40,534 nt of DNA from NCBI GenBank assembly GCA_019694575.1, contig JAIBBR010000036.1, forward strand, positions 1-40,534, read 5' to 3'. The notes under the pieces are model-generated. The model worked only from the letters and a program-made list of their open reading frames with translations, ran no database searches and was not told the DNA's origin. Position 1 is the stretch's first letter. The number at the start of each line of letters is the position of its first letter. The stretch comes from Myxococcaceae bacterium. Its GTDB lineage: Bacteria; Myxococcota; Myxococcia; Myxococcales; Myxococcaceae. The position numbers and the translations under genes were made by a program. This document shows positions 1-8,600 of the stretch, piece after piece.

Positions 1-123
1 CGCCTCGAACTCGCTCGAAGCGCACGCGAATTTTCGCTTCGGCCTCACCTCGTTCAACCTTCGTCATTCACTACGTCTGATCGAACGACCCGTAAATGTA
101 AATGACTAATTTTGCGGCGTGCC
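1..123. other. Left edge, no gene seen
   Basis: This stretch lies downstream of the glycosyltransferase stop codon, which is at 124-126 on the minus strand. I see no convincing reading frame and no stem-loop followed by a T-run that would act as a terminator. The next gene of the presumed glycan cluster lies outside the window. Confidence 0.5.
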
Positions 124-1158
124 CTAACGGCCAAACCGTTTGCGCGCTTCTCTCGCTATCGCCTTACCGACGGGCCCCAGCGCAATCAGCCCCGCCAAGG
201 TCCACACCTTCCAGTTCTTGCCTGCGTGCTTGGGGTAGGTCGCGGCACCGAAAAGCAAAATGCGGCGCGCGCGTTCGCTCGATTCGTCGGCCAGCGTGGC
301 CAACCCGTGCCGGGCCACGTCATGCTCGATGAATGAACGTTCTAATTGCTCGCGGGTGATGCCGGTTTTCTTGAGCACGCTGGTGTCGAGCTCGAAGGTG
401 TTGGTGTACTCGTCGACCATGTACTTGAGCGCTCCGGCTTTGCGCTCGTTGGCGGTCTGGTTGTTGGGGTGCCAGCGGTAAGCGAAGAGCGGCTTGTCGA
501 CGAAGAGCGCTGTCTTGGCCACGTTGAGCAACCGCCAGTGGTACCACTTGTCAGGGTTGATAGACCGTGCACCGCCGTAGCCTTCGACTTGCCGGTAGAG
601 CGCCTTGGGGTACGCGGTGGCGGCGAAGTTGAATGGGTTGCGCATCGTCTCTAAGCAGCGCGAGAGCAGCACGTCGGCCGCCACTTTGTAGACCGGGGCG
701 GCGAGTTTTTCAGACAGCGCGGCATCGAGCTCGTTATCGCGCCAGAGCAGCGGGTCGCGGTGATCAACCCGCACATGCGCACCCTGGGGGTCAATCACGT
801 TCCACGCGCTGCTCATCACCGTGGTGTCTGGCGCGTCGAGCGACTCAATCAACGTTCGGTAGGTGGCCAGGCTGCCGGGCAGAATCAAATCGTCAGACGA
901 GAGCATGATTAACCAATCGCCCCGTGCCATTGCTGCCGCCATGTCTAAGTTACGCGCGAAGCCTACATTGCAGGCATTGACTTTGAGCCGAATGCGAGGG
1001 TCTTTGAAGTTACGCACCACTTCGCACGAAGCGTCGGTGCTGCAGTTGTCGGCAATCACGATTTCGAAGTCAGCGTTTGCCTGTGACAGCACCGCGCTCA
1101 CCGTCTCGCCAAGAAAGTGGGCGTAATTGAAATTGGGAATGCAGACAGAAAACGTCAT
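124..1158 (-). CDS. Family 2 glycosyltransferase (GT-A fold)
   Basis: This 344-residue protein is predicted to transfer a sugar from a nucleotide-sugar donor to a surface glycan or lipid-linked acceptor in the cytoplasm. It opens with the typical GT2 start (FSVCIPNFNYAHFL), followed by the nucleotide-binding DNCSTD motif and, near residue 85, the SSDD sequence in the position of the metal-binding DxD. I chose the ATG at 1158 because the GT2 fold begins there and because it overlaps the stop of the upstream gene as ATGA, a sign of translational coupling. A longer in-frame extension would run into the upstream gene. There is no signal peptide or membrane anchor, so it is probably cytosolic or peripheral. 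The acceptor cannot be read from the sequence. The partner gene suggests polysaccharide or glycolipid synthesis. Confidence 0.9.
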   Translation of the reverse strand: MTFSVCIPNFNYAHFLGETVSAVLSQANADFEIVIADNCSTDASCEVVRNFKDPRIRLKVNACNVGFARNLDMAAAMARGDWLIMLSSDDLILPGSLATYRTLIESLDAPDTTVMSSAWNVIDPQGAHVRVDHRDPLLWRDNELDAALSEKLAAPVYKVAADVLLSRCLETMRNPFNFAATAYPKALYRQVEGYGGARSINPDKWYHWRLLNVAKTALFVDKPLFAYRWHPNNQTANERKAGALKYMVDEYTNTFELDTSVLKKTGITREQLERSFIEHDVARHGLATLADESSERARRILLFGAATYPKHAGKNWKVWTLAGLIALGPVGKAIAREARKRFGR

Positions 1159-2825
1159 CGCCAGGGCCTCGGGGCAGATATCACTTCTACGTCGATAACC
1201 TCGAATGAAGCGCTGCGGTTGTAGGTGTGCAAACCCCGAAAGCCTGGGCCGGCGTGGGTCCACGTGGCGACTGTCGATTCGGTGTAACGCTCGGTGCTGA
1301 GCGTTTTTACCTGGTGAAAGTCAATGCCTTGGCCGTAACCGACCGCGCCTTTTTGTGAGGGCCTCCACAGTGCGCCGTCTTGCATGAACATCGCTCCCGC
1401 CGGCCGAGCGCACCGCACGTCAGCGATGACAGGGTTGAACGCATGGGGCCGGTAAGGGCCTTCAAGTGAAGTGGCGTGAAAGACCCACAACTCGTCAGAA
1501 GCCGGCGCGCCGCGCGTGGGCGCTACGCCACCGAAAAGCCAGAAGCCGTCGGCGTTGATGTGCAGCGTAGGGTCGACGAGCTCGATATTTTCGAGCAGCG
1601 TGGCCTTGCGCTTCCACCGCAGGGGAAAAGCCGTGGCCTCGTAGAGCTCGACGCGTTTCGACGCGCGCGATTCGGGCACCATGAACCACTGGCCGCGGTG
1701 AGAAAAGACATGTGGGTATGACAGGTGATGCTCTTCTTGAACTACCGGCTGCCACTCGCCGTGGTGGGGCACTTTTTCGCCCAAGGGGGTGACCCAAATT
1801 TCGCCTCGTTGCTTGCCATAGACGTACGCCTCGCAAAAGAGCCAGGTTTTGCCGTCATGCTCGGCGAGAAACGGGTCAGCCAGGTAAGCGCCGGGGTGCT
1901 TAGTAACCGGTAAGTACTTTTCGGGCGCGTCCCACGGGTTTTGGCCGGGCTCACGCCTTCGCAGCGCCACATGCCACTCGAAGCGGCGGGTGGCATGTTC
2001 ATGCAGCCGCTTGACGACCCTTTGGGCCAAGCGGCCGGCAAAACGCGCCATCTGCGCGTTCGAAGGGGTGCGATACATTTTCTTTTCGTGGGCAGGGTCG
2101 CTGGGCGCCCTGCGCTGCAAAGTTGCCCACCCGTGGTGATGCAACAACGAAAGCTGCCTCGCTAAAAAAGCCGCTGACTTCCAGTAGGAGCCATTTTTGT
2201 TGACGTGCAGCGAGAACAAGTTCGTCTTGCCCAAAGAGCGCTCGAGAATCAGGCCGCCGTCGAGCTGCTCCGACAATTGCTGCAGCAGCACGCCCGACAC
2301 TTCGCGCTCCTCGAAAATTTCCCAAAACAGGGGAGGCCCGCCGCGGTACTCGCGGTTGTCTCCGTGGTGGTACGACCAGATGCCGTAGCGCGCCGTCTGC
2401 AACACTTCGCCTTTCAGAATGGCGAAGCCAAAGCGAACCAGCACGTCGAGGTTTTGAGCCTTCAGCGCGGCGACGTCGTCAGGCGTGAAGCGGTGCACGA
2501 ATTTGTTTCGCTGGGGAATCACCTCTAAAACCTGCGCCCCGTTGAAAAGGGCGCGCGCGTCGACGGGTTGAAACGCGTCACGGCCCAGTCTGCGAAAAGC
2601 AAGCCGGTCGGCTTTGAGATACGCCGAATACGCCCACTGTTTCTTCAGCAGCTGCCAGCGCGAATCGCCCATGTGCGGCTCGCGGTTGTGCACGGCGGCC
2701 GCCAGCTCAACGAAAGGCAACGCTTGTGCTTGGCGCAGCGCTTCGAACTGCCACGCGGGCAAGGTCCACTCGTCGAGCATGACGCCGAGACGAAGCTTGG
2801 TGGCAGAGGGCGCACGTTCAGACAC
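1155..2825 (-). CDS. Formyltransferase-like / GINT1-N-like beta-propeller protein
   Basis: This 556-residue protein seems to have two parts. Residues about 10-230 look like a formyltransferase-type fold: a Rossmann-like start (LRLGVMLDEW), a segment LDVLVRFGFAI, and then the HHG motif (WSYHHGDN) with the following R-G-G-P-P-x-F-W. Such enzymes move a formyl group to an amino-sugar. Residues about 270-556 contain repeated strands such as ADPFLAEHDGKTWLFCEAY, PHVFSHRGQWFMVPES and DPTLHINADGFWLFGG. These match the five-bladed propeller found at the N-terminus of plant glucosamine inositolphosphorylceramide transferases and in bacterial polysaccharide loci. I chose the GTG at 2825 because AGGAG lies just upstream of it; the longer frame reaching to 2930 lacks such a site. 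It is coupled to the GT2 gene by a 4-base overlap, so the two probably act in one glycan pathway. The substrate is unknown. Confidence 0.75.
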   Translation of the reverse strand: MSERAPSATKLRLGVMLDEWTLPAWQFEALRQAQALPFVELAAAVHNREPHMGDSRWQLLKKQWAYSAYLKADRLAFRRLGRDAFQPVDARALFNGAQVLEVIPQRNKFVHRFTPDDVAALKAQNLDVLVRFGFAILKGEVLQTARYGIWSYHHGDNREYRGGPPLFWEIFEEREVSGVLLQQLSEQLDGGLILERSLGKTNLFSLHVNKNGSYWKSAAFLARQLSLLHHHGWATLQRRAPSDPAHEKKMYRTPSNAQMARFAGRLAQRVVKRLHEHATRRFEWHVALRRREPGQNPWDAPEKYLPVTKHPGAYLADPFLAEHDGKTWLFCEAYVYGKQRGEIWVTPLGEKVPHHGEWQPVVQEEHHLSYPHVFSHRGQWFMVPESRASKRVELYEATAFPLRWKRKATLLENIELVDPTLHINADGFWLFGGVAPTRGAPASDELWVFHATSLEGPYRPHAFNPVIADVRCARPAGAMFMQDGALWRPSQKGAVGYGQGIDFHQVKTLSTERYTESTVATWTHAGPGFRGLHTYNRSASFEVIDVEVISAPRPWR

Positions 2826-2948
2826 GGCGCTCCTGTTAGCACGGTAAAGGCTGCCCGGTTCATTCGTCGACGGCGTAAGAGATGTTCCGGTTGGCGCCCA
2901 GATCAGTACAATCGCCCCGTTCATCAGCACATTTTGAAAGGCTCACCC
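2826..2948. promoter_or_regulatory. Divergent promoter region
   Basis: The 123 bp separate two divergent starts, the GTG at 2825 on the minus strand and the GTG at 2949 on the plus strand, so promoters for both units should lie here. Ribosome binding sites are visible at both ends (AGGAG for the minus gene, GAAAGG for the plus gene). I cannot identify -35/-10 boxes with confidence. Confidence 0.45.
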
Positions 2949-4772
2949 GTGCGCACCTTGTCGCGCTTCGCCGTCATCGCGTTCATTTCGTTATTCGCCG
3001 TGCCTGTTTTCGCGGCCGACCCTTGCCTGTTGCCTCCGCAGCGCATGCAAAAGCCGCTGCTCGACAACGCCAGCCTTGACGACGAATTGGCCCTGGCGAT
3101 GGAGGCGGCTTCGAATGCCTGTCTGCCGGTTTCTGAAGTGTGCGAGCAGTTGAAGCTTTCATGCACGACCAAGCTGCAACAAGCCAACGCCGCCCAAACC
3201 GCCACTGACATGCGCGCCTATGTTGTCGACATGCAGACGCTCTATTTGGGGCAGCGCTTTCCCATTGGTGTGCTGCGGCCAATGGTGAGCGATGGGCTGT
3301 CGAACTGCTCCCTTTCGGTTGAACAGCTGAAGGCGGCGATGGGCAAGCGGCGCGAAATGGCCGGCATTCGCCGCGAATTGGCCAAAGAGTACGACCGCTG
3401 GAGCCGATGGTTGGCCAGCGTTCAACAGCGTTGCCGTGGAGGCGCTCTGCCCGCTGCCCCAGTGGCTGTTGCGGTGCCAGTGTCGGCTGGAGCCGCGCCG
3501 GCCGATGCGGGAACTGTCGCGCCTTCGACGTCGGCCGCTGGTGCCGCTGTCGTCGCCGGGGCGGTAGGTGCGACGGTGACGCTCGACGCCCAACGCCGCG
3601 CGCAAGACGAAGCCGCCAAGGCCGCGGCGCAAAAGGCAGCGCTCGAGCAGCAACAGCGCGCCGAAGAAGACCGCCGGGTGAAGGCTGAGGCCGACGAGCG
3701 GGCCCGGCGTGAGTTGGCCGAGGTTGACGCCAAACGTCAGCAAGAAGCGCTCGCCCAATCGCAAGCGGCTGCCGCGCTGGCGCAGTCGAGGGCCGACGAC
3801 GAAAAAAAGAAGGGCGAGCAGGCCGCCGCGCATGCCGCTGCGCTCGAGGCTGACCGGCAAGACCGCGCCGAGGCCGAACGGGTCGTCAATGAGCGCGAAG
3901 ACAGAAAAGAAGCCGCGAGAAAACGTGTCGAGGCGCTGCGCCAAGCCGAAGAAGAACGCCGGCGTAAAGTGCAAGCAGACCGCGAGACGGCCCGCCGCGA
4001 GGCGCAAGAAGAGCACGAGCGCCGCCGTGACGAGCACACCCGCAACTGGGAGCTCAGCGACGAGCAACGCAAACTGAAGCTCGCCGCTGAAGACGCGCGC
4101 TTTGAAGAAGAAGAGCGGGTGCGCCGTGAAAAAGCTGACCGAGAAATCGCCGAGGCGGGCGAGTTCGACCGTTCTGACGAACGCTTGGGAGGCGCCGTCG
4201 CGGCGCTCGGCGTCGGCGGCTACGTCAACCTCGCCAACAGCCGCGCGCGTGTTTCAGGCTTGCTGTTGGGGGCCGAAATTTCGTTTCGCGTCGGTATTTG
4301 GACCTTGGCCCCCGCTGCCGGGTTGGCCTCGGGTTTCGAAATTCGCGCCGCGGGCAGCTACCTCACCACGGTGGGAGCCGCGGGCGGCTCGGTGTCGGTG
4401 TTGGGAGGCACGCCTGAGCTGCGGGTGTTTTGGGGTCGGTTGGGCTTCGGCATCGCGCTCAGTGTGCAGCAAATTGATTCTGACTTGAGCCTCGACACCC
4501 CGCGGCTGGCCACCAAAGTCACCGCCACCGCTTTGGGGCCTACATTCACTTTGGCCGTCGTCGATGACCGCAACGTGCGGGTGTTGGCCAGCGTGCGGTG
4601 GTTGCCGGCGTTCGCTTCGCTCGACAACGTTGAAGGTGAATTAGAAGCAGGCTTCGCCGCGTTTTCAATGCACGTGCGCGCCGGCAAGCAACGTGGCTTG
4701 GGCGACGACGGCACATTTTCACGCCACGGTTACTTCGTGGTGGCCGGTATTGGCGGCAGGTTGCGCTGGTAG
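2949..4772 (+). CDS. Secreted coiled-coil protein with barrel-like C-terminus
   Basis: This 607-residue protein is not recognised as a named family. It starts with a signal peptide (VRTLSRFAVIAFISLFAVPVFA, cleavage expected near residue 22), then a Cys-containing N-terminal domain to about residue 160. An Ala/Pro/Val-rich linker follows. From about 210 to 405 there is a long, highly charged Glu/Arg/Ala/Gln helix with heptad-like spacing, as in periplasmic coiled coils. The last 200 residues alternate hydrophobic and small residues with Gly turns (for example GLLLGAEISFRVGIWTLAPAAG) and end in GGRLRW, which resembles an outer-membrane beta-barrel ending in an aromatic residue. I chose the GTG at 2949 because it opens the signal peptide and follows GAAAGG. 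A frame upstream to 2568 exists, but its sequence is antisense to the neighbouring gene. A plausible role is an envelope-spanning or anchoring protein; this is inference. Confidence 0.7.
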   Translation: MRTLSRFAVIAFISLFAVPVFAADPCLLPPQRMQKPLLDNASLDDELALAMEAASNACLPVSEVCEQLKLSCTTKLQQANAAQTATDMRAYVVDMQTLYLGQRFPIGVLRPMVSDGLSNCSLSVEQLKAAMGKRREMAGIRRELAKEYDRWSRWLASVQQRCRGGALPAAPVAVAVPVSAGAAPADAGTVAPSTSAAGAAVVAGAVGATVTLDAQRRAQDEAAKAAAQKAALEQQQRAEEDRRVKAEADERARRELAEVDAKRQQEALAQSQAAAALAQSRADDEKKKGEQAAAHAAALEADRQDRAEAERVVNEREDRKEAARKRVEALRQAEEERRRKVQADRETARREAQEEHERRRDEHTRNWELSDEQRKLKLAAEDARFEEEERVRREKADREIAEAGEFDRSDERLGGAVAALGVGGYVNLANSRARVSGLLLGAEISFRVGIWTLAPAAGLASGFEIRAAGSYLTTVGAAGGSVSVLGGTPELRVFWGRLGFGIALSVQQIDSDLSLDTPRLATKVTATALGPTFTLAVVDDRNVRVLASVRWLPAFASLDNVEGELEAGFAAFSMHVRAGKQRGLGDDGTFSRHGYFVVAGIGGRLRW

Positions 4773-4863
4773 AGAACACGGCACGGGGTGTCGGCGCGCG
4801 TACTGCGAAAGTACATATCGCCGGCCTTTGCTGCCACCCTTGTTGCTTTGTCAGCGAATGGCC
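4773..4863. other. Convergent intergenic spacer with palindrome
   Basis: This 91-bp gap separates two convergent genes. A 14-bp perfect palindrome (TGGCCTTAAGGCCA, 4859-4872) overlaps the stop codon of the SDR gene. It is not followed by a T-run on either strand, so I do not call it an intrinsic terminator. Confidence 0.35.
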
Positions 4864-5673
4864 TTAAGGCCACTTGGGCTCACCGACACGTTTCAGGCTT
4901 TGCGCAAACCATGCATCGGCTAACGAAGCGTCGGCGGCTGGTTCGGTCACGGCGACTTCGGCTTCACGCTCGTAGTGCCGGCCTGAAACCGTGCCTGGTA
5001 CTCGGCCATTGACGACGTAGAGCAGTGTGGCGGTTGAGTCCGCCGGCGGTACCCCCGGAGTCGATGTACTGCTCGCTCGCAACAGCTTGGTGTCAGTAAC
5101 ACCCGGGTGCACGCTGTGCACCGAAACGCCCGGTTGCAAACGCGCGAGCGCCTGGCTGAAGAGTACCTGTGCCAGTTTTGAGCGCGGGTATGCGCTGGCG
5201 GGAACGTCGGACAAATCAGCGTCAGTCACCGAGGGGTTCAATTTGCCTAGACGGTACGCCGCGCAGGTGACGTTGATCACCCGCGAACCTGAAGCGCGCT
5301 TTAACAATGGCCACGTAAGCAGAGTGAGCAACACATGCGCGTCATGGTTCACAGCCATGGTGAGCTCGCGCCCATCAGCAGTGAACTGTCGCTCAGTGAA
5401 ATAGGCTCCCGCGCAGTTGATCAGAACATCGAGCGCGTCGGTGCTTTTGCGCACCGATTGGGCCAAGGCCCGCACCTGTGCGAGCTCTCTAAAGTCAGCG
5501 ACGAGCGGCACGACTTCAACGCCCGCGGTCTCTTCCGCAATCACCGTGCACGCAGCCTGTGCCCGCGACATGTCACGGCCATGGATCAGCAATTTCACGC
5601 CTGGCAAGGCTAAAGCGCGCGCGGTGGCGAGGCCAATGCCGTCGGTCGCTCCGGTAATCAGAATTGTACGCAT
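4864..5673 (-). CDS. SDR-family oxidoreductase with Cys in place of the catalytic Ser
   Basis: This 269-residue protein is a classical-length short-chain dehydrogenase, close to retinol/WW-domain oxidoreductase-like members. It has the cofactor motif TGATDGIG (residues 7-14), NCAG (86-89), and the active-site pair in YPRSK (Tyr162, Lys166). HGRD after strand 2 suggests NADP(H) use through the Arg. The strand that normally carries the catalytic Ser reads INVTCAAYRLG, which puts Cys137 where related enzymes have Ser. The DNA reads TGC clearly, so this is not an ambiguous call, though Thr136 next to it might contribute. An AAGGTGG site precedes the ATG. It lies 19 bp downstream of the 1790-residue protease/AAA+ gene on the same strand and is likely co-transcribed. 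The substrate is unknown. Confidence 0.88.
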   Translation of the reverse strand: MRTILITGATDGIGLATARALALPGVKLLIHGRDMSRAQAACTVIAEETAGVEVVPLVADFRELAQVRALAQSVRKSTDALDVLINCAGAYFTERQFTADGRELTMAVNHDAHVLLTLLTWPLLKRASGSRVINVTCAAYRLGKLNPSVTDADLSDVPASAYPRSKLAQVLFSQALARLQPGVSVHSVHPGVTDTKLLRASSTSTPGVPPADSTATLLYVVNGRVPGTVSGRHYEREAEVAVTEPAADASLADAWFAQSLKRVGEPKWP

Positions 5674-5692
5674 GCACTAAGCCACCTTGCGT

Positions 5693-8600
5693 CTACTCGA
5701 CGGAAATCTTTTTCTCTTGGAGCTCTTCGGTTTCGATTTCTTTCACCGACTTGACCGTGATCTCTTCGGTCCACGGTTTCTTGGTGCTGTGCGAGACCTT
5801 CCAGTCGAGCGGATAATTAATGTACGCACAGGTCGGGCTGTTGATGCCGCCGCAGAACGGGCAGTGATAGTCGAATTTCTGCAGCAGCTTCTTCTCGTTC
5901 ACTTCCACCAACTTCTTCACCTTCACGCGCGTCTGAACAATCAGCTCGTGCGCCCGTTTCGGGCTCACACCCAACCGCTTAGCGACTTCTTTCATGTAGG
6001 CGCTGTTGACGTCGTTCTCAGCCGCCTTGAGCGACGCTGGGTCGGTGTTGAACTTGTCTTTGAACGCCTTGAGCATGCTGACGTCGGTCAACGCATTCAG
6101 CACCTTCTGACTTTCCTTATCGGGAGCAGCCACCACCACTGCGTCTTCAGTCTTCATTTCGACCTGACGGGCGGTCTGGGTGGCGAACTTGAAGTGGTCA
6201 TCACCCTGTCTCGAAGCGTTTGGGTTGGGGCGCTGTGACACCTGGCGCTCGAGATCGTCAAGCGCCGTCTTGAGCGCTGCGTCCTGCACGTCTTTCACGT
6301 CGAAAGGTCGGCCCTTCTCCCGCGCTTCAATGAATAGACGTGCTTGTACCTGCTTCACTCGACGGGCGAGCATCGTGATGTCGGCCTTACCGTTCCATGC
6401 GGGGTTGTCAGTAGACAGCGCTCCCAAACGGCGGGTGATCTCGGCATTCAAAGGTCCGCGCGCAATCGCTTTGCCGTTGAGGCTGAGATCATTGAGCGAT
6501 TGATACAGCACTTCGGCGGGGCTTTCCGCCTTCAAGCCATTGAGCTCCCACACGTTGCCGAACAGAGACGGTAACGCTGGGTCGAGACGGAAAAACGCGT
6601 CGACGTTGGGCTTGGTATCGTGAATCACGACCAATGTGTGGCCACGGCCTGCTTTGAGTTGCGCCACGATTTCCGCACCGGCCATGGTCTCGAAACCGCC
6701 CACAGCATTGCCGACCGCACCCAGCTGTTCGATGTAGAGCGTTTTGCCCCACCCGTTTTCGAACTGCTTGCGCACCGCCTTCGCAGTGGAATCGCCTACG
6801 AAACCGCCCAACATGTCGCTGCCGGTGGCCTTTGCGACCTTCGCTTCGGGAACGAGATCCAACGCGACGCCGAGCTTGCCGATGTACCCCGCCAATTCTT
6901 CTGCGCCAGTCCCCGCGGGACCTTGAAGTACAAAGTACGGCTCGACACCCGACCACGGGTCTTGTTTCAGCTCTTTGTTGAGCTCGATCAAATATTGCCA
7001 ATCGCGCAGTTTACTCTTCGCGTCTTCGAGCCCGGGCACCTTGGCATTCAGCTCGGCCCAGACCTCGTCGACGGTGAAGGGCGACTTGCTCTGAACATCA
7101 GACAATGTGAGCGTGGTGAAATCGCGTTGCGTCAACGGACGTGTCTTCAACAGCTCGTTTAACCGCGTCATTTTACGTTCATTGGCCAACCCGAGCTCGG
7201 TCTCGACGTTGCCGCCATTGCCGGGGTTGCGCATGCTGCGTTGGCGTTTGTCGACCGACTGCAACAGCGCAGCCCTCACCTCAGGCGTCGCGGTGAGCTT
7301 CGCATCAGCCAGCATCTTGTCAGCGATCAGCCCAAGTTCGGCCTTGGTGTTGTCGACGAAGGGCACCATCACCAAGCGGCGCTCGGCACCGGGGTCGAGC
7401 TTACGCAGTGCGTTCAACAGCTCTTCGGTATAACCGGCGCCGATGAACACCGTGCGTTTGTATTGCAGGTCGGTGAGCTTGGGAATCAGTGCCCTCAGCA
7501 CCAAGCGGCCCGGTTCGTCGTCGGCGAGCTGATGCATTTCATCGAGGAAGATCGCGCCATCTTTATTTTCTTCCCACAAACGTTTGACGTTGGTAGCCGG
7601 GTTTCCGCTGGTGAGGTCTTGTACTGTAACGACGGTGAACTTCGCCGACTTGGTGAAACCCGTCTCGAACAACCCCTGAGTCAGCAGCGTAGCGAACGTT
7701 GTTTTGCCGGTGCCGGGGTTTCCCGCGAAGAGCAGGTTAAGCCGTGGAGGATCTTCAACCTCGAGGCCTAACTTATCTTGTTCCTTGGCGAGGTTGGCCC
7801 TCGCCATGATCGTATCGACCTTGGCCTTTGCTGCTTCTTGCCCAATCAACCGGCGAATTTCGCCAATCGGGTTGGTCGCCTTGCGGGCGGCGACACCCTC
7901 CACGTCGCGCGCCAGGGCCCAGGTCGATGCCTGCGGGTTCTTCGTCGCAATGTCGGCGATCTTGCTTAAGCGATCATGCTGGGTCTGCTTGATTTTGCCC
8001 CACAGCGCAATCGCCGAGTCATGATCGCCGCCCTCGAGACGCTTGGTGATTGCGCCCATTGCTTCATCGGTGAGCACGTAGCCGTCTTTCAGTGCTTCTT
8101 GCCGCACCAGTTCAGCCGCTTGATCAGATGAAACACCTTCAATTTTAATCTCTTTGCGCAGCGAGCCCTTCATCACGTTCGCCAGCGGTTCCCGATCGTT
8201 CTTTGAGCCCGCAAGCACCAGCGGAAAGAGGTCGCCCCGGCGAGAGCCGTACTCACGCAGTACCGCAAACCCGGGCGAACTGGGCTTAATGCTGCCCAAA
8301 TCATCGATATAGACGAACGCGCCAGAGCCACCCGCCACCGCGTCAAGCCGCTCACGCAGCGCAGTTGCGTCGTTAAACGTCGCTGCGTCGAGGTGAATCA
8401 GCGTGTCACGAAAGCTCGATACACCTTTGGCATTACCAAGCCGCTCGAGCACTGCGTGGTCGGCCATGCGTTTCGCCACCACTCGGGTGAGCGCGCGGTC
8501 GCCTTCGAGCTCGAGCACGAGCGGTTGGCGGGCCGACTTGGCCTTCTCACGGAGTGCATTCACTGCGTCGAGCTCCCGAATGATCTTCACCGGGTCTTTG

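Noticed and set aside
2568..2948. 5' extension of the coiled-coil protein frame
   Set aside because: It is antisense to the glycan gene and its promoter. The signal peptide and ribosome site start at 2949.
3159..4067. 302-residue minus-strand frame
   Set aside because: It is the antisense of the coiled-coil region; the Leu/Arg/Gly-rich translation is what a repetitive GC-rich helix gives in reverse.
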